64,000 bases of DNA from an uncultured Odoribacter sp. (GCA_900544025.1 UQTM01000004.1:24529-88528), one strand, 5' to 3'. Counted from the stretch's first letter, positions 54,235 through 63,820 are shown. Translations and numbers: made by a program. Notes: generated from the letters alone by a model not told the origin.

Positions 54235-54830
54235 CGCTTTATCAACAAATAATATTGTTCGAACTGCATCCGCATATCCGAAAAAACAAAACTCATATTT
54301 TCCGTTCCCAGCTCAATATTCAGCATGCTGGTGGAAACGGACATCAGATTACGCGCCAATACCGAAGTATCGAGGGTAACATCTATCTCTCCCTGCTGCT
54401 TGGCTTTAAGAATCATAAATTCCCAACGGGATAGCCGTCCCTTGGAGAGCTCGTCGATCCTGCTCCTGTATTCCGGAAAGAGAGACGACACTTCCAATAC
54501 CAACTGAAAAAAAGCCACCTCGATAATGAAAAAATCGAACATCCGCAACAAAGTTTCGGCACTTCGTTCCTTTTGCTCCATGATCACATCGATATATCGC
54601 TTTAAAGAACCGATCTGCAAAAATTCCGTCTCGCTAATATCACCGATTACCGACAAATATTTGTCGATACCTGCTTTCAGTATTTCTTCTTTACTCCGGA
54701 AATAATAATAAAAAGCCCCCTTCGTCAATCTCGTCGCACTCTCTAAGTCCCTCAACGAACAGGCCTTATATCCCTTATTCAGGAATAGGAAAAATGACTT
54801 ATTTACTATTTCATCCTTTAAATCGGACAT
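54231..54830 (-). CDS. TetR-family regulator, first of a tandem pair
   Basis: This 199-residue TetR protein starts at the ATG at 54830 (MSDLKDEIVNKSFFLFLNKG). An upstream TTG-initiated extension is rejected. The DNA-binding domain has the expected LTKGAFYYYFRSKEEILK recognition helix. The C-terminal domain is helical and resembles that of the next gene. The copy of the 21-bp element lies one base before the start codon, over the ribosome-binding region and the predicted transcription start, which suggests tight autoregulation. Confidence 0.92.
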   Translation of the reverse strand: MSDLKDEIVNKSFFLFLNKGYKACSLRDLESATRLTKGAFYYYFRSKEEILKAGIDKYLSVIGDISETEFLQIGSLKRYIDVIMEQKERSAETLLRMFDFFIIEVAFFQLVLEVSSLFPEYRSRIDELSKGRLSRWEFMILKAKQQGEIDVTLDTSVLARNLMSVSTSMLNIELGTENMSFVFSDMRMQFEQYYLLIKR

Positions 54831-54831
54831 C

Positions 54832-54852
54832 TCTTTTATACTTTTCGGTATG
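54832..54852. promoter_or_regulatory. 21-bp shared element before the TetR genes (copy 2)
   Basis: Identical over 21 bp to 53595-53615. A -7-like TATTTTGC on the minus strand (54852-54859) overlaps its outer end, so a protein bound here would cover the transcription start. Confidence 0.6.
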
Positions 54853-54960
54853 CAAAATAACAAAACATTTTTTACAATTCAGAGGAAATAAAATTATTTT
54901 TTCTCAAGATTTAAAATAAACACGACTGTCTGAAAAATAATTCACCTCTCGCTACAAAAT

Positions 54961-54995
54961 AAATAGGGCATTACCGTAGAGGTAATGCCCTATTT
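54961..54995 (-). terminator. Terminator after the small lipoprotein gene
   Basis: A perfect 15-bp stem (AAATAGGGCATTACC and its complement) with a 5-base loop lies 45 bp after the lipoprotein gene stop. Its ends are A/T-rich in both directions. Confidence 0.8.
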
Positions 54996-55040
54996 ATAAC
55001 AAAACAGATTGATTTGTTTATACTTTCTTTGTTCCGGCAA

Positions 55041-55460
55041 TTAAGTTTCAGGCTCCGAAAAACTGAGACTGACCTGTTTCGAATCGCCGATTTGTTCTTC
55101 TCCACGATATAAAGAATAAAGGAAAGATACGTTTATTTTTTGACCCTCCTCTAAAGAAAAAATTTTTCCCAAATCGATCATTTGAAGACTTTTGTATTTT
55201 TCCTCAAAACGTGCAACCGCCTTGTCGTTATTTTCTTTGCGGCTTTCCCCGGAAAATTGAAAATCGGTGAGGTATTCGTTCTCAATCAAGAATTCATTAA
55301 ATTTTCCGGTAACATTTTCATTTTCGGCTGCTGGATTTTCAAGCGTAACCACCAACTCATCCGCCCGCAAAGAATAACTCGTATCCACATCATCGTCATT
55401 GCATCCAACACACCAAACGATTGCACACCATGCAATCAATATTACTTTCAATCTCATCAT
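55041..55460 (-). CDS. Small lipoprotein of unknown function
   Basis: This 139-residue protein has a lipoprotein signal ending in WCVGC (lipidated C20 predicted), followed by the acidic NDDDVD, which is typical of exported lipoproteins in this phylum. The mature part alternates charged helices and strands, and no family is recognised. It is transcribed alone, with a terminator after it and a good -7 box 22 bp before the start. It should be anchored in a membrane facing the periplasm or at the surface. Confidence 0.75.
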   Translation of the reverse strand: MMRLKVILIAWCAIVWCVGCNDDDVDTSYSLRADELVVTLENPAAENENVTGKFNEFLIENEYLTDFQFSGESRKENNDKAVARFEEKYKSLQMIDLGKIFSLEEGQKINVSFLYSLYRGEEQIGDSKQVSLSFSEPET

Positions 55461-55481
55461 ATTTCAGGATTTTACACGCAA

Positions 55482-55489
55482 CAAAGATA
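55482..55489 (-). promoter_or_regulatory. -7 box of the small lipoprotein gene
   Basis: TATCTTTG on the minus strand is a perfect -7 element. No clear -33 partner is seen. Confidence 0.4.
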
Positions 55490-55572
55490 TATGAAATAAT
55501 ATTAAACCTCCTATATCCCCTGCATTTTTGCTTTTTTTAAATATCCTGCACACCTCCGAAATCTCATCGGCA

Positions 55573-56742
55573 TTATTTATTCTTATTATATATCCGATTG
55601 ACAATCACAGCAATAGCACCATCACCGGTAACATTCGTCGCTGTTCCGAAACTATCCATAGCAATATAGAGTGCGATCATCAAGCCTTGAGCGGTTTCAT
55701 CGAATCCCAGCATAGATTGTAATAATCCCAAAGCCGCCATGATCGCACCGCCGGGCACTCCGGGGGCTGCTACCATAGCAATGCCCAACATCATAATAAA
55801 TCCGGCAAACTGCCCGAAATGAATATCGATGCCGGACATAAGCATGATGGCCATTGCGCAGGCGACGATTTTCATTGTACTCCCGGATAAATGGATCGTA
55901 GCACACAATGGAATGACGAAACCGGCCAATTCCGGACGGACTCCATTTTTTATCGTCTGTTCCAAAGTGACCGGAATGGTCGCAGCCGAAGACTGTGTAC
56001 CCAAGGCCGTCATATAGGCAGGTAGCATATTTCTGAATAAGCGAAACGGGTTTTTCTTATCCACCATTCCGGCAATAAAAAACTGGATAAACAACAAAAT
56101 AACGGTCATGACAAAAATGACGACGATAATTTTCAGGAACACGCCAAAAACCCCGGAAACCTGACCGGAATCTGTCATATTCAGGAAAATACCGAAAATA
56201 TAAAGAGGCAGTAAAGGAATAATTACCGACATAATCACCAAATCGATAATCTCCTTAAAATCTTCCATCATGCCTTTCAGGCGATTCCCATCGATAACCG
56301 ACATCCCCAAACCCAGCGTAAAGGCCAAAATCAAAGAAGTCATTACGTCCATCAGCGGAGGCATCGCCACGGTGAAATAAGGAGTTAAAGCTACGGCTGC
56401 CTCTCCGGAAACAGGAGTGAGTTCGTCTGCGGAATTCAATAGCCAAGGATAAACGAAATCACAGGAAAAATAAGTGAAGAATCCGGAAAACAAGGTAAAA
56501 CCGTAAGCCAGCAAAGCCGTTATCAGTAATAAACGCCCTGCTCCTTTTCCCAAATCGGCAATACCCGGAGCAACCAACCCCAGAATCAATAAAGGAATAA
56601 TAAAATTCAGGAAATTACCGAACAGCGAATTTATCGTTAAAAAAATCCGTACTAACCAATCGGGAAAGAAAAGACCACAAACCACACCTAAACCAATGGC
56701 AATGGCCACTCTGGGAAGCAATCCTAATTTCAGCCTTTTCAT
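55573..56742 (-). CDS. Sodium/proton:dicarboxylate or amino acid symporter (DAACS family)
   Basis: This 389-residue membrane protein of the GltP/DctA/SstT family has about eight helices and two re-entrant hairpins. The diagnostic serine-rich motif TQSSAATIPVTLEQ lies near residue 245. The ligand-binding C-terminal segment GVPGGAIMAALG and DSFGTATNVTGDGAIAVIV follow. It imports aspartate, glutamate, serine or a dicarboxylate with sodium or protons. The missing acidic-substrate arginine pattern cannot be judged by eye, so the exact substrate stays open. Single gene, divergent from the thioredoxin-fold lipoprotein. Confidence 0.92.
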   Translation of the reverse strand: MKRLKLGLLPRVAIAIGLGVVCGLFFPDWLVRIFLTINSLFGNFLNFIIPLLILGLVAPGIADLGKGAGRLLLITALLAYGFTLFSGFFTYFSCDFVYPWLLNSADELTPVSGEAAVALTPYFTVAMPPLMDVMTSLILAFTLGLGMSVIDGNRLKGMMEDFKEIIDLVIMSVIIPLLPLYIFGIFLNMTDSGQVSGVFGVFLKIIVVIFVMTVILLFIQFFIAGMVDKKNPFRLFRNMLPAYMTALGTQSSAATIPVTLEQTIKNGVRPELAGFVIPLCATIHLSGSTMKIVACAMAIMLMSGIDIHFGQFAGFIMMLGIAMVAAPGVPGGAIMAALGLLQSMLGFDETAQGLMIALYIAMDSFGTATNVTGDGAIAVIVNRIYNKNK

Positions 56743-56773
56743 AAATTCATATTTTTAGGGATATAAACGTTAC

Positions 56774-56781
56774 CAAATATA
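56774..56781 (-). promoter_or_regulatory. -7 box of the symporter gene
   Basis: TATATTTG on the minus strand matches the -7 consensus. It lies 31 bp before the ATG. A -33-like ATTG lies 16 bp further upstream, which is shorter than usual. Confidence 0.4.
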
Positions 56782-56870
56782 CAATGTTACAAGAAAACAA
56801 TAAAGTATTTATTAAAAGATATTATCATTTTTTATATCTTGCCTTATTCTAACATCAAAATTCCGATACT

Positions 56871-58766
56871 ATGAAATCACAAATCCATTGGTGGTTTTTA
56901 CTGCCAGCCCTGATTTTCTGTTCCTGCCAGAGAGGGGAACGAACGATAGAACGGCCGACATTCGCCGTACGCAACAGCAATACGATAGAGATCGATAAAA
57001 TCGTATTGAATGACACTGCAACCATTTTATACATCGATGCTTATTATCAGCCGAAATACTGGATACGAATCGACTCCACCGGATACATCCGGGCTAACGG
57101 GAAAAAATATAAAATCGTCCGGGGAGAAGGAATCAAGCTCAGCGATTACCATTGGATGCCGGAATCGGGCAAAAGCTCATTTCAATTATTTTTTCCCCCG
57201 ATTCCACGCTCCACCAAACGGATAGACTACATCGAAGCAGATGAAGAAAGGGCTTTCAACTTTTGGGATATAGAACTGACCCGCAACGCCAGCCCAGCAA
57301 CCCCGGAACTGCCCAAAGCATTAAAAAATTTACCGCTCAGCACTGCCCATTCACTCCCTAAACCCGATTTCACCATCGGCAAGACAAAGCTAAACGTACG
57401 CTTACTGAACTTTAGGGAAGGCATGGATCAGAACGAAATGATGATTTATTTTAACGAAATGATTACAGGCAAACAACGCCATTACGAATGCGAACCGGAT
57501 TCGAACCGGGTTTATAGCTTTGAATTCGACCAGTACGGAACCGCTCCCATCAATATCGTATATAATTACCGGGGAGAAAGTATCATCGTTTCACCGGGAG
57601 AAGAGATCGATATCTGGCTCGATTTAGGTGCCTTATCCAGAAGAGAAGCCCGGTACAACAAAGATATCACCTCTCCTCTTCTTTATGTAGAAAACGGGAA
57701 ATATGCAGGTTTAAATAATTCTGTCATACGCCTAAAAGACTATTATCAGGTTTTTCCTGAAAATCTAACCGATTCGATTTTGAAAATAAAACCGGAAGAA
57801 TATATCAACACATTACAAAAAAGTTATGCCCAGGCGTTAGACAGCCTGAATGCCGATAAAAACTATTCCGGCGAATTACGGGAATATTTTAAAAATCTGT
57901 ATCAGGAAATGACCTTATCTTACATTTTCAGATACAAAAGCTATTGCGAAATGGCCTACCGGGAAGCCAACAACATCAGCTGGCAAATCAGAAAACTGGA
58001 TTATAAAGCCCCGGAATTACCTCTCGATCAATTAGGCTTTCTGAAAGAATTTAATTTAAATAATCCTTTCATACTATATTTCCGTAATGTTCCTTTAGAA
58101 CTATCCTACATTTTTCAATGGTTCCCGACAGAAAGTGCCTTAAAAGAGTGGTTAGGGACAGATCAGGGGATATTATTCGACCTTCAAAAGATACAGGGGA
58201 TATATCACAATATAGAAAACCTGGAACCTCTGACCGAAACGCAAGCTCAAAATCTCGCATCGACCGGTATTCCTTTCTATAAGGAAGCTTTTACCCACAT
58301 GGATCAGCAGCAAAAAGCCAAATTAGAAGCTGCCAGGCAAAAAACAGGCTACCGTATTTGCGATATTCCTAAAGTAAGCGATAAAAAACTATTCGATGCG
58401 ATTATGGAACGCTACAAAGGGAAAGTGGTATTGGTAGATTACTGGGCCACCTGGTGCGGACCTTGCCGGGCCGCTTTGAAAAACACGGCTCCGCTAAAAG
58501 AAATGTTGAAAGGACAGGGCATCGTTTACGTATATCTGACCGGAGAAAGTTCACCGTCGTCCACATGGCTACAAATGATCGCCGATATTCCGGGCGAACA
58601 CTATCGTTTTCCCAAAAAACAATGGGATGCAGTATGTGACAAATTCGGCATCACAGGAATCCCATCCTACGTCGTAGTCGATAAAAACGGAAAAGCAACC
58701 CTCCGGGAGGACTTCCCCAATGTGAACCTAATGAAAAAAGTATTATCGGAAGAAGCTAAGAAATAA
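56871..58766 (+). CDS. Lipoprotein with C-terminal thioredoxin (TlpA-like) domain
   Basis: This 631-residue protein has a lipoprotein signal ending in LIFCSC. A long N-terminal part (about 25-480) has beta-rich and then helical segments of unknown family. A C-terminal thioredoxin fold lies at about 505-630. The active site is WCGPC (C529, C532), preceded by VVLVDYWAT, and a cis-proline region reads GIPSYVVV. Proteins with this plan in Bacteroidota act as periplasmic thiol-disulphide oxidoreductases. The helical part may bind a partner. Transcribed alone. Confidence 0.9.
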   Translation: MKSQIHWWFLLPALIFCSCQRGERTIERPTFAVRNSNTIEIDKIVLNDTATILYIDAYYQPKYWIRIDSTGYIRANGKKYKIVRGEGIKLSDYHWMPESGKSSFQLFFPPIPRSTKRIDYIEADEERAFNFWDIELTRNASPATPELPKALKNLPLSTAHSLPKPDFTIGKTKLNVRLLNFREGMDQNEMMIYFNEMITGKQRHYECEPDSNRVYSFEFDQYGTAPINIVYNYRGESIIVSPGEEIDIWLDLGALSRREARYNKDITSPLLYVENGKYAGLNNSVIRLKDYYQVFPENLTDSILKIKPEEYINTLQKSYAQALDSLNADKNYSGELREYFKNLYQEMTLSYIFRYKSYCEMAYREANNISWQIRKLDYKAPELPLDQLGFLKEFNLNNPFILYFRNVPLELSYIFQWFPTESALKEWLGTDQGILFDLQKIQGIYHNIENLEPLTETQAQNLASTGIPFYKEAFTHMDQQQKAKLEAARQKTGYRICDIPKVSDKKLFDAIMERYKGKVVLVDYWATWCGPCRAALKNTAPLKEMLKGQGIVYVYLTGESSPSSTWLQMIADIPGEHYRFPKKQWDAVCDKFGITGIPSYVVVDKNGKATLREDFPNVNLMKKVLSEEAKK

Positions 58767-58864
58767 AAAACAAAATTCTGCATATAATTTTATACCTTTA
58801 CTTTCCGGTTTCGGGCTCTTAAAAGTGTTCCTAAACCGGAAAGTGATTTTAAGCGCATACTCTT

Positions 58865-59791
58865 ATGACAAAAGACAAATGGCACGGACATTTCGCCATT
58901 CTCGCCACGAATTTAATTTTCGGACTAAACACTCCTATCGCCAAAACATTAGTCCCCGAATGGATCACTCCTTATGCCCTGACTTTATTGCGAATGTCCT
59001 TCGCAACGGTTGTATTCTGGGGGATCAGCTTTCTTTTTAAAAACGAGAAAGTAAGTGCGAAGGATTTGATTACACTGTTTTTCGGCGGACTATTCGGACT
59101 GGTCGGGACTCAATTGTCTTTTGCCAACGCCCTCATTTATAGTTCTCCGGTTACCATCACCATCATTGCAGCCATGACACCGGTAGTCGTTATGCTGCTG
59201 GCAGCCCTTGTACTGAAAGAACCGATCACCTTGAAAAAAGCAGCCGGAGTGGTCACAGGATGTTGCGGGGCTTTATTGATCATCCTGCAATCTACAGGCA
59301 GCAATATGCAGCCAGGTAACCTAACCGGGGTGATGTTCTGTATTATAAATGTAATCAGTTTTGCCGTTTATCTGGTGATCACCCGCCCGATATCCCAACG
59401 CTATAGCCCCGTAACCCTGATGAAATGGATGTTCCTTTTCTCGGCATTGCTTTCGCTTCCTTTCGGATACGACGATCTGCTTCATACCAAAGCATTTTCT
59501 GTGGCTTCGGAATTCAATGTCTTGTTACGCCTTTCTTATATCGTCATCTTAGCGACAGGAGTGGCTTATTTACTCATACCTATGGCATTGAAACGCATCC
59601 GCCCGACAACGGTGAGCATGTACAACAATATCCAGCCTATGATTGCTTCTATAATTGCAATTATAATCGGGCAGGATACCTTCACCTGGGATAAACCCGT
59701 AGCCGCCTTATTGGTATTCACCGGAGTTTATCTCGTGACACAAAGCAAATCGAAAGAAGACCTCGATAAAGAAACGGTAACCGCCAAATAA
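58865..59791 (+). CDS. EamA/DMT-family transporter
   Basis: This 308-residue membrane protein has ten predicted helices formed by two EamA repeats. The first starts at HFAILATNLIFGLNTPIAK, and a conserved AAMTPVVVMLLAALVLKEPITLKKAAGVV segment closes the repeat. The second ends in YNNIQPMIASIIAIIIGQD. It is probably an exporter of a small metabolite or amino acid. The substrate cannot be predicted. A -7-like TACCTTTA lies 65 bp upstream, and a two-way terminator starts at the stop codon. Confidence 0.9.
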   Translation: MTKDKWHGHFAILATNLIFGLNTPIAKTLVPEWITPYALTLLRMSFATVVFWGISFLFKNEKVSAKDLITLFFGGLFGLVGTQLSFANALIYSSPVTITIIAAMTPVVVMLLAALVLKEPITLKKAAGVVTGCCGALLIILQSTGSNMQPGNLTGVMFCIINVISFAVYLVITRPISQRYSPVTLMKWMFLFSALLSLPFGYDDLLHTKAFSVASEFNVLLRLSYIVILATGVAYLLIPMALKRIRPTTVSMYNNIQPMIASIIAIIIGQDTFTWDKPVAALLVFTGVYLVTQSKSKEDLDKETVTAK

Positions 59792-59820
59792 AAAAGTGCC
59801 TCAGTTACGAGGCACTTTTT
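59791..59820. terminator. Bidirectional terminator between EamA and Dps genes
   Basis: A perfect 12-bp stem (AAAAAGTGCCTC with GAGGCACTTTTT) with a 6-base loop, with A and T runs on both sides, serves the two convergent genes. Confidence 0.88.
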
Positions 59821-59838
59821 TAACATCAAAATATTCAA

Positions 59839-60318
59839 TTATTTCCCATTCAGATAAGCATTCAGCATCCAGCTCAACTTCTCCTGCTGTGAAATATACG
59901 GAGTGAGCAAATCCTGCGTCCCATCGTCTCCTGCATCCTCTGCCGCAGCCAAGATCTCTCTTTCCTGGCGAATCAGTATAGAAATATTTTCCAATACATG
60001 TTTCAGACACTCGTCTCCGTCGGTAACATTTTCCACCGCTTTCAATGAAGCCGCTTTCGCATAGGCTGCATAGGAATGTAAGGGAACTCCTCCCAAAGTG
60101 AGGACACGTTCGGCAATTTCATCCACTTTCTCGACAGCATCGTTGTACAGCTCTTCAAATTTCGCATGCAGAACGAAAAAGCGATTCCCTTTCACATTCC
60201 AGTGAAAACCGCGAACATTCTGGTAATATACCTGATAGTTTGCCAACAATCCATTTAAAAGCTCAACCACTTTCTGTGATTTCTCTGAATCCAATCCAAT
60301 TAAATTTGTCGTTTTCAT
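59839..60318 (-). CDS. dps: Dps-family ferritin-like DNA-protection protein
   Basis: This 159-residue four-helix protein has the inter-subunit ferroxidase motif of Dps: NVRGFHWNVKGNRFFVLHAKFEELYNDAVEKVDEIAERV, with the conserved His, Asp and Glu residues. It should form a 12-subunit shell that oxidises and stores iron with hydrogen peroxide and protects DNA. It has a strong vegetative promoter. No obvious OxyR site was recognised. Confidence 0.95.
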   Translation of the reverse strand: MKTTNLIGLDSEKSQKVVELLNGLLANYQVYYQNVRGFHWNVKGNRFFVLHAKFEELYNDAVEKVDEIAERVLTLGGVPLHSYAAYAKAASLKAVENVTDGDECLKHVLENISILIRQEREILAAAEDAGDDGTQDLLTPYISQQEKLSWMLNAYLNGK

Positions 60319-60363
60319 AATAGTCTATTTTATTCGATTTATATTATTTTCTTTCTTCTACAA

Positions 60364-60395
60364 CAAAGATAGAACAAAAACATATATAAATCAAA
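60364..60395 (-). promoter_or_regulatory. Promoter of dps
   Basis: On the minus strand TTTG (60392-60395), a 20-bp spacer and TATCTTTG (60364-60371) match the consensus fully. The leader is about 40 nt. Confidence 0.75.
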
Positions 60396-60481
60396 TCAAT
60401 AATATTTACACATCAATAGACAAAAACTATTAATAATAAAAAACAACAACTATTTATCTTTAAAACAGTAAAAAAACTGCT

Positions 60482-63334
60482 TTATTTTCTAAACTCAGGA
60501 ATATTCACTTCTGCAATCCCCGGTTTTCCTTTCTTGATCAAAATCCGAAGATCGCTCGCGCTGTTCGGATTAAAGGAATAAGTCATCCGTTTAATTCCGG
60601 TTCCCTGATAAGTTCCCTGGTAAACAGTAAGAAATTGTCCTCCTCCGCTGGAAAGCTGAATATCGAATTCCACCGTTTCTTTTCCTGAATTCGACCACAC
60701 AATCTCCACCTTGCCCGGTTCTGCATTCTCCTGTAATGAAAAGGTTATATAATCCCCGGGCATTCCCTGCCACTTGGTATTCCGGTCTTTATCCACTACA
60801 TTCGACACGCTTTCACTCGACTTATTATCGGTCAGCCAGCTCGAAACATTTTGAGTTGCTTTTTGAGTAAGCCGGGAACCTTGTGCAACGACGTTGAAAG
60901 CACCTTTCAAACGAATATCTTCCGAAGAAGCTCCGACCATAACTCTAAATTCCCCCGGTTCGACCACCCACTCGTGATAGTCATTCAGCAAAGCAATGTC
61001 CTCCGGCTGAATGGTAAGTTTCACCTGCTTACTTTCTCCGGGATTCAAATGGATACGGTCGAAGTCACAAAGATATTTTTCATACACGATCACCGAACTC
61101 ACCACATCCCGCACATAAAGCTGCGGAATTTCATCACCGGCATATTTTCCGGTGTTCGTAATTTTAAAACTGACTTCCACAGGCTGGAAAGGAGTTACGA
61201 CTTCAGGAGAAATCTTTAAATCGTCATATTTAAAACGCGTATAGCTCAAGCCGTATCCGAACGGATAAAGCGGACCGTTCACCCTCGACTGGTTGCCATG
61301 CAATCCGGGCTTGGTGCCCCCATTTACCTGAGAAGCCGGTTTAGCCGGGAAATTAAAAGGAATTTGCCCTACGGATTTGGGGAATGTCACCGTCAATTTT
61401 CCACCGGGGTTATAATCTCCGAAAAGAACTTCCGTGATAGCTTTTCCCCCCTGGGAACCGGGATACCAGGCTTCGACGATAGCCGGAATATGCTGATCGG
61501 CCCAATTTATAGAAAGCGGGCGTCCGTTGATCAACACCAACACCAAAGGTTTACCCGTCACCCACAAAGCCTCCAGCAAATCCTGTTGCCGGCCGGGCAA
61601 ATCCAGATCCGACCGCGATTTATTTTCTCCGCAGGTACGCACCCCGCCTCCCAGCACAACGACTCCGACATCGGCTTTTTTCAAATTCTCCACGGCTTTT
61701 TCAATCTCGTCCGTTTCCTCTTTTGTCAAAGGGGTCTTTACGATTTCGCTTTCAGGCCAGCGTTCATCTACCAATTCACAACCTTTTGTATAAAGCACCT
61801 CGCTCTTACCTTCCAAATAATCGCGCATACCGGACAATACGGTTGTTACCTCCACAGCCAAAGGCCCGTAGTGAGTCAGGGCAAAAGATTTTTCATCCGC
61901 ATTCGGGCCACAAACTGCAATTGTTTTTATATTTTGTAAGTTCAGAGGTAAAAGGTTCTCTTTATTTTTCAGTAAAACAATAGATTCCCTGGAAGCCTGC
62001 AAAGCGACTTCCTGATTCTCCCGGCTGTTTACAACCCGGTCGGCCTCCTGCAGATCCACCTGATAAGGAACATCGAATAAACCGATCTTAAACTTAACCC
62101 GCAAAATATCACGTACCCGTTCATCGATAATGTGCATAGGGATAGAACCCTCTTTCACCAACTCCCGCAAAGGCAAGACATAGGAATCGGGCGAACGGAA
62201 CGTACACCGGACATTCAAGCCCGCCATCACACTCTGGCGTACGGCTTCTTTCATATCCTTAGCCACCCCGTGTTTTTGGAAAAGATACTCCACCGCATCG
62301 CTATCCGAAACCACATATCCGGTGAATCCCATATCTTTACGCAAACGGTCGGTAAGCCAATATTTACTGCCTTGCACAGGAATGCCGTCATAATCGTTAT
62401 AAGAGCTCATCACTCCCAGTAACCCGGCATCCCGAATCACCCGTTTCCAGGGCAGGGCATGAACAGCTTCCAGCTCTCTGGGCGACATCTGGGGATCGAC
62501 TCTTGCAAAACCTTCCCTGGCGCCTTTGTTATTACTATAAGCAATAAAATGCTTTCCGGTAGCCGCCACCTGATAATTTTTTTGCAATCCCTTCACCATC
62601 GCCGTCCCCAATTCAGCCACCAGATAAGGGCTTTCTCCGTAAACTTCCTCATACCGTCCCCAACGCTGATCTCTCCCTACATCGAGAATGGGCGCATATA
62701 CATTGGTATATCCCAGCAAACGGGCTTCCCGTCCGGTAATCTCTCCCACCTTATAAACCAAATCCCGGTTCCAGGTGTGCCCCAATCCCAATTGAGTGGG
62801 AAAATTAGTAGCCATATAGCTTTCAACACCTCTTATTCCTTCATTTGTAAAATCGACAGGTATTCCCAAACGGGTTTCCTCGATGAAAAAACGTTGAACT
62901 TCATTCAATGCCCACGCATGTTTGGAAGCCGGCCACACATATTCGTTATCGGAAGGCGGAAGCCCCCATTGCCGGAAACCGTTCAAATGCTCGTCGATAG
63001 CCCCCATACCGTCTTTCCACAACATATTTTTCCAATTTTCCTGGGGAAGATCGTCCTTCAGCACACGCCCGTAACCATATAAAGTCACCATCTGGCAAGT
63101 TTTCTCTTCCAAATTCATTTGGGATAACAAATCCTCGATCCGTTCATCCAAAGGCGCAGACGGATCTTCATAAATATCCATTTTCCCATTCTTATTAAAA
63201 TCGATCCAGCCTTTCTTATACATCGTATGTTTGCCCGGACTATACTTTGCATAATTCGCTTTCTTTTGCCCTACCGACACGGAACCCCATGCCAGCAAAG
63301 CACATAAAACACACAAAATTTTCACGCTATTCAT
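60482..63334 (-). CDS. Secreted GH3 beta-glucosidase-type enzyme
   Basis: This 950-residue glycoside hydrolase family 3 enzyme starts at the ATG at 63334, where a signal peptide begins (MNSVKILCVLCALLAWGSVSVGQ). A 24-codon extension is rejected. A short EF-hand-like segment (DFNKNGKMDIYEDP) precedes the GH3 N-terminal barrel (about 75-380), with nucleophile D344 in VVSDSDA. The GH3 C-terminal domain (about 440-650), a fibronectin type III-like domain (about 690-760) and a C-terminal discoidin-like domain (about 800-950) follow. Beta-glucosidase or beta-xylosidase activity is likely. It is a single gene without SusC/D neighbours. Confidence 0.92.
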   Translation of the reverse strand: MNSVKILCVLCALLAWGSVSVGQKKANYAKYSPGKHTMYKKGWIDFNKNGKMDIYEDPSAPLDERIEDLLSQMNLEEKTCQMVTLYGYGRVLKDDLPQENWKNMLWKDGMGAIDEHLNGFRQWGLPPSDNEYVWPASKHAWALNEVQRFFIEETRLGIPVDFTNEGIRGVESYMATNFPTQLGLGHTWNRDLVYKVGEITGREARLLGYTNVYAPILDVGRDQRWGRYEEVYGESPYLVAELGTAMVKGLQKNYQVAATGKHFIAYSNNKGAREGFARVDPQMSPRELEAVHALPWKRVIRDAGLLGVMSSYNDYDGIPVQGSKYWLTDRLRKDMGFTGYVVSDSDAVEYLFQKHGVAKDMKEAVRQSVMAGLNVRCTFRSPDSYVLPLRELVKEGSIPMHIIDERVRDILRVKFKIGLFDVPYQVDLQEADRVVNSRENQEVALQASRESIVLLKNKENLLPLNLQNIKTIAVCGPNADEKSFALTHYGPLAVEVTTVLSGMRDYLEGKSEVLYTKGCELVDERWPESEIVKTPLTKEETDEIEKAVENLKKADVGVVVLGGGVRTCGENKSRSDLDLPGRQQDLLEALWVTGKPLVLVLINGRPLSINWADQHIPAIVEAWYPGSQGGKAITEVLFGDYNPGGKLTVTFPKSVGQIPFNFPAKPASQVNGGTKPGLHGNQSRVNGPLYPFGYGLSYTRFKYDDLKISPEVVTPFQPVEVSFKITNTGKYAGDEIPQLYVRDVVSSVIVYEKYLCDFDRIHLNPGESKQVKLTIQPEDIALLNDYHEWVVEPGEFRVMVGASSEDIRLKGAFNVVAQGSRLTQKATQNVSSWLTDNKSSESVSNVVDKDRNTKWQGMPGDYITFSLQENAEPGKVEIVWSNSGKETVEFDIQLSSGGGQFLTVYQGTYQGTGIKRMTYSFNPNSASDLRILIKKGKPGIAEVNIPEFRK

Positions 63335-63820
63335 AGTATTGGTATTTAATTGCGAAACACGAAAAATATCTTTTACAAATAAAAGCAACTTTACCTCTTT
63401 TTCCAAAATCTAAAGGAAAAGAATACATTCCAATTTCCAAAATTGACAATAGATTGCCGAAAAAAATTAAACGCCGGACAAGTCCATATCACCGGCAACA
63501 CAACCGAGAACGGCAATCCGAAACCAGCCTATTTTCACTCCGAACGTTCCCATTCTGCCATTCCTATACGAATAGCATCACCGCTCTCGCATTCTATGAA
63601 AACCATTCTATTTTTTATTCAAAGTAAGACACACCTCCTCTTGCATTCCTCGTTATCCATAAATTCAAAAAAGAAAATTCAACCGCATTCACCGATACGG
63701 CAGGCAAAAAAGATTCCACACACAGAAAAAAGAATGCCCCTAACTCTTAAATAAACTTTTATTTATATATAATTCTCACTAAGTTTGTAAAATAGATTAT
63801 TCATATAAACCATATACGCC
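63335..63820. other. Intergenic region between the GH3 gene and the M18 aminopeptidase
   Basis: This gap of 486 bp holds the aminopeptidase promoter at its right end. An open frame of about 100 codons at 63443-63754 uses a TTG start and has no protein-like features, so it is not called. No other structure was found. Confidence 0.5.
63757..63787 (+). promoter_or_regulatory. Promoter of the M18 aminopeptidase gene
   Basis: TTTT (63757-63760), a 19-bp spacer and TAAGTTTG (63780-63787) resemble the -33/-7 consensus, with a perfect -7. The ATG is 33 bp downstream. Confidence 0.5.

Noticed and set aside
63443..63754. 103-codon open frame before the M18 gene
   Set aside because: It begins with TTG, has a composition unlike its neighbours and no recognisable domain.
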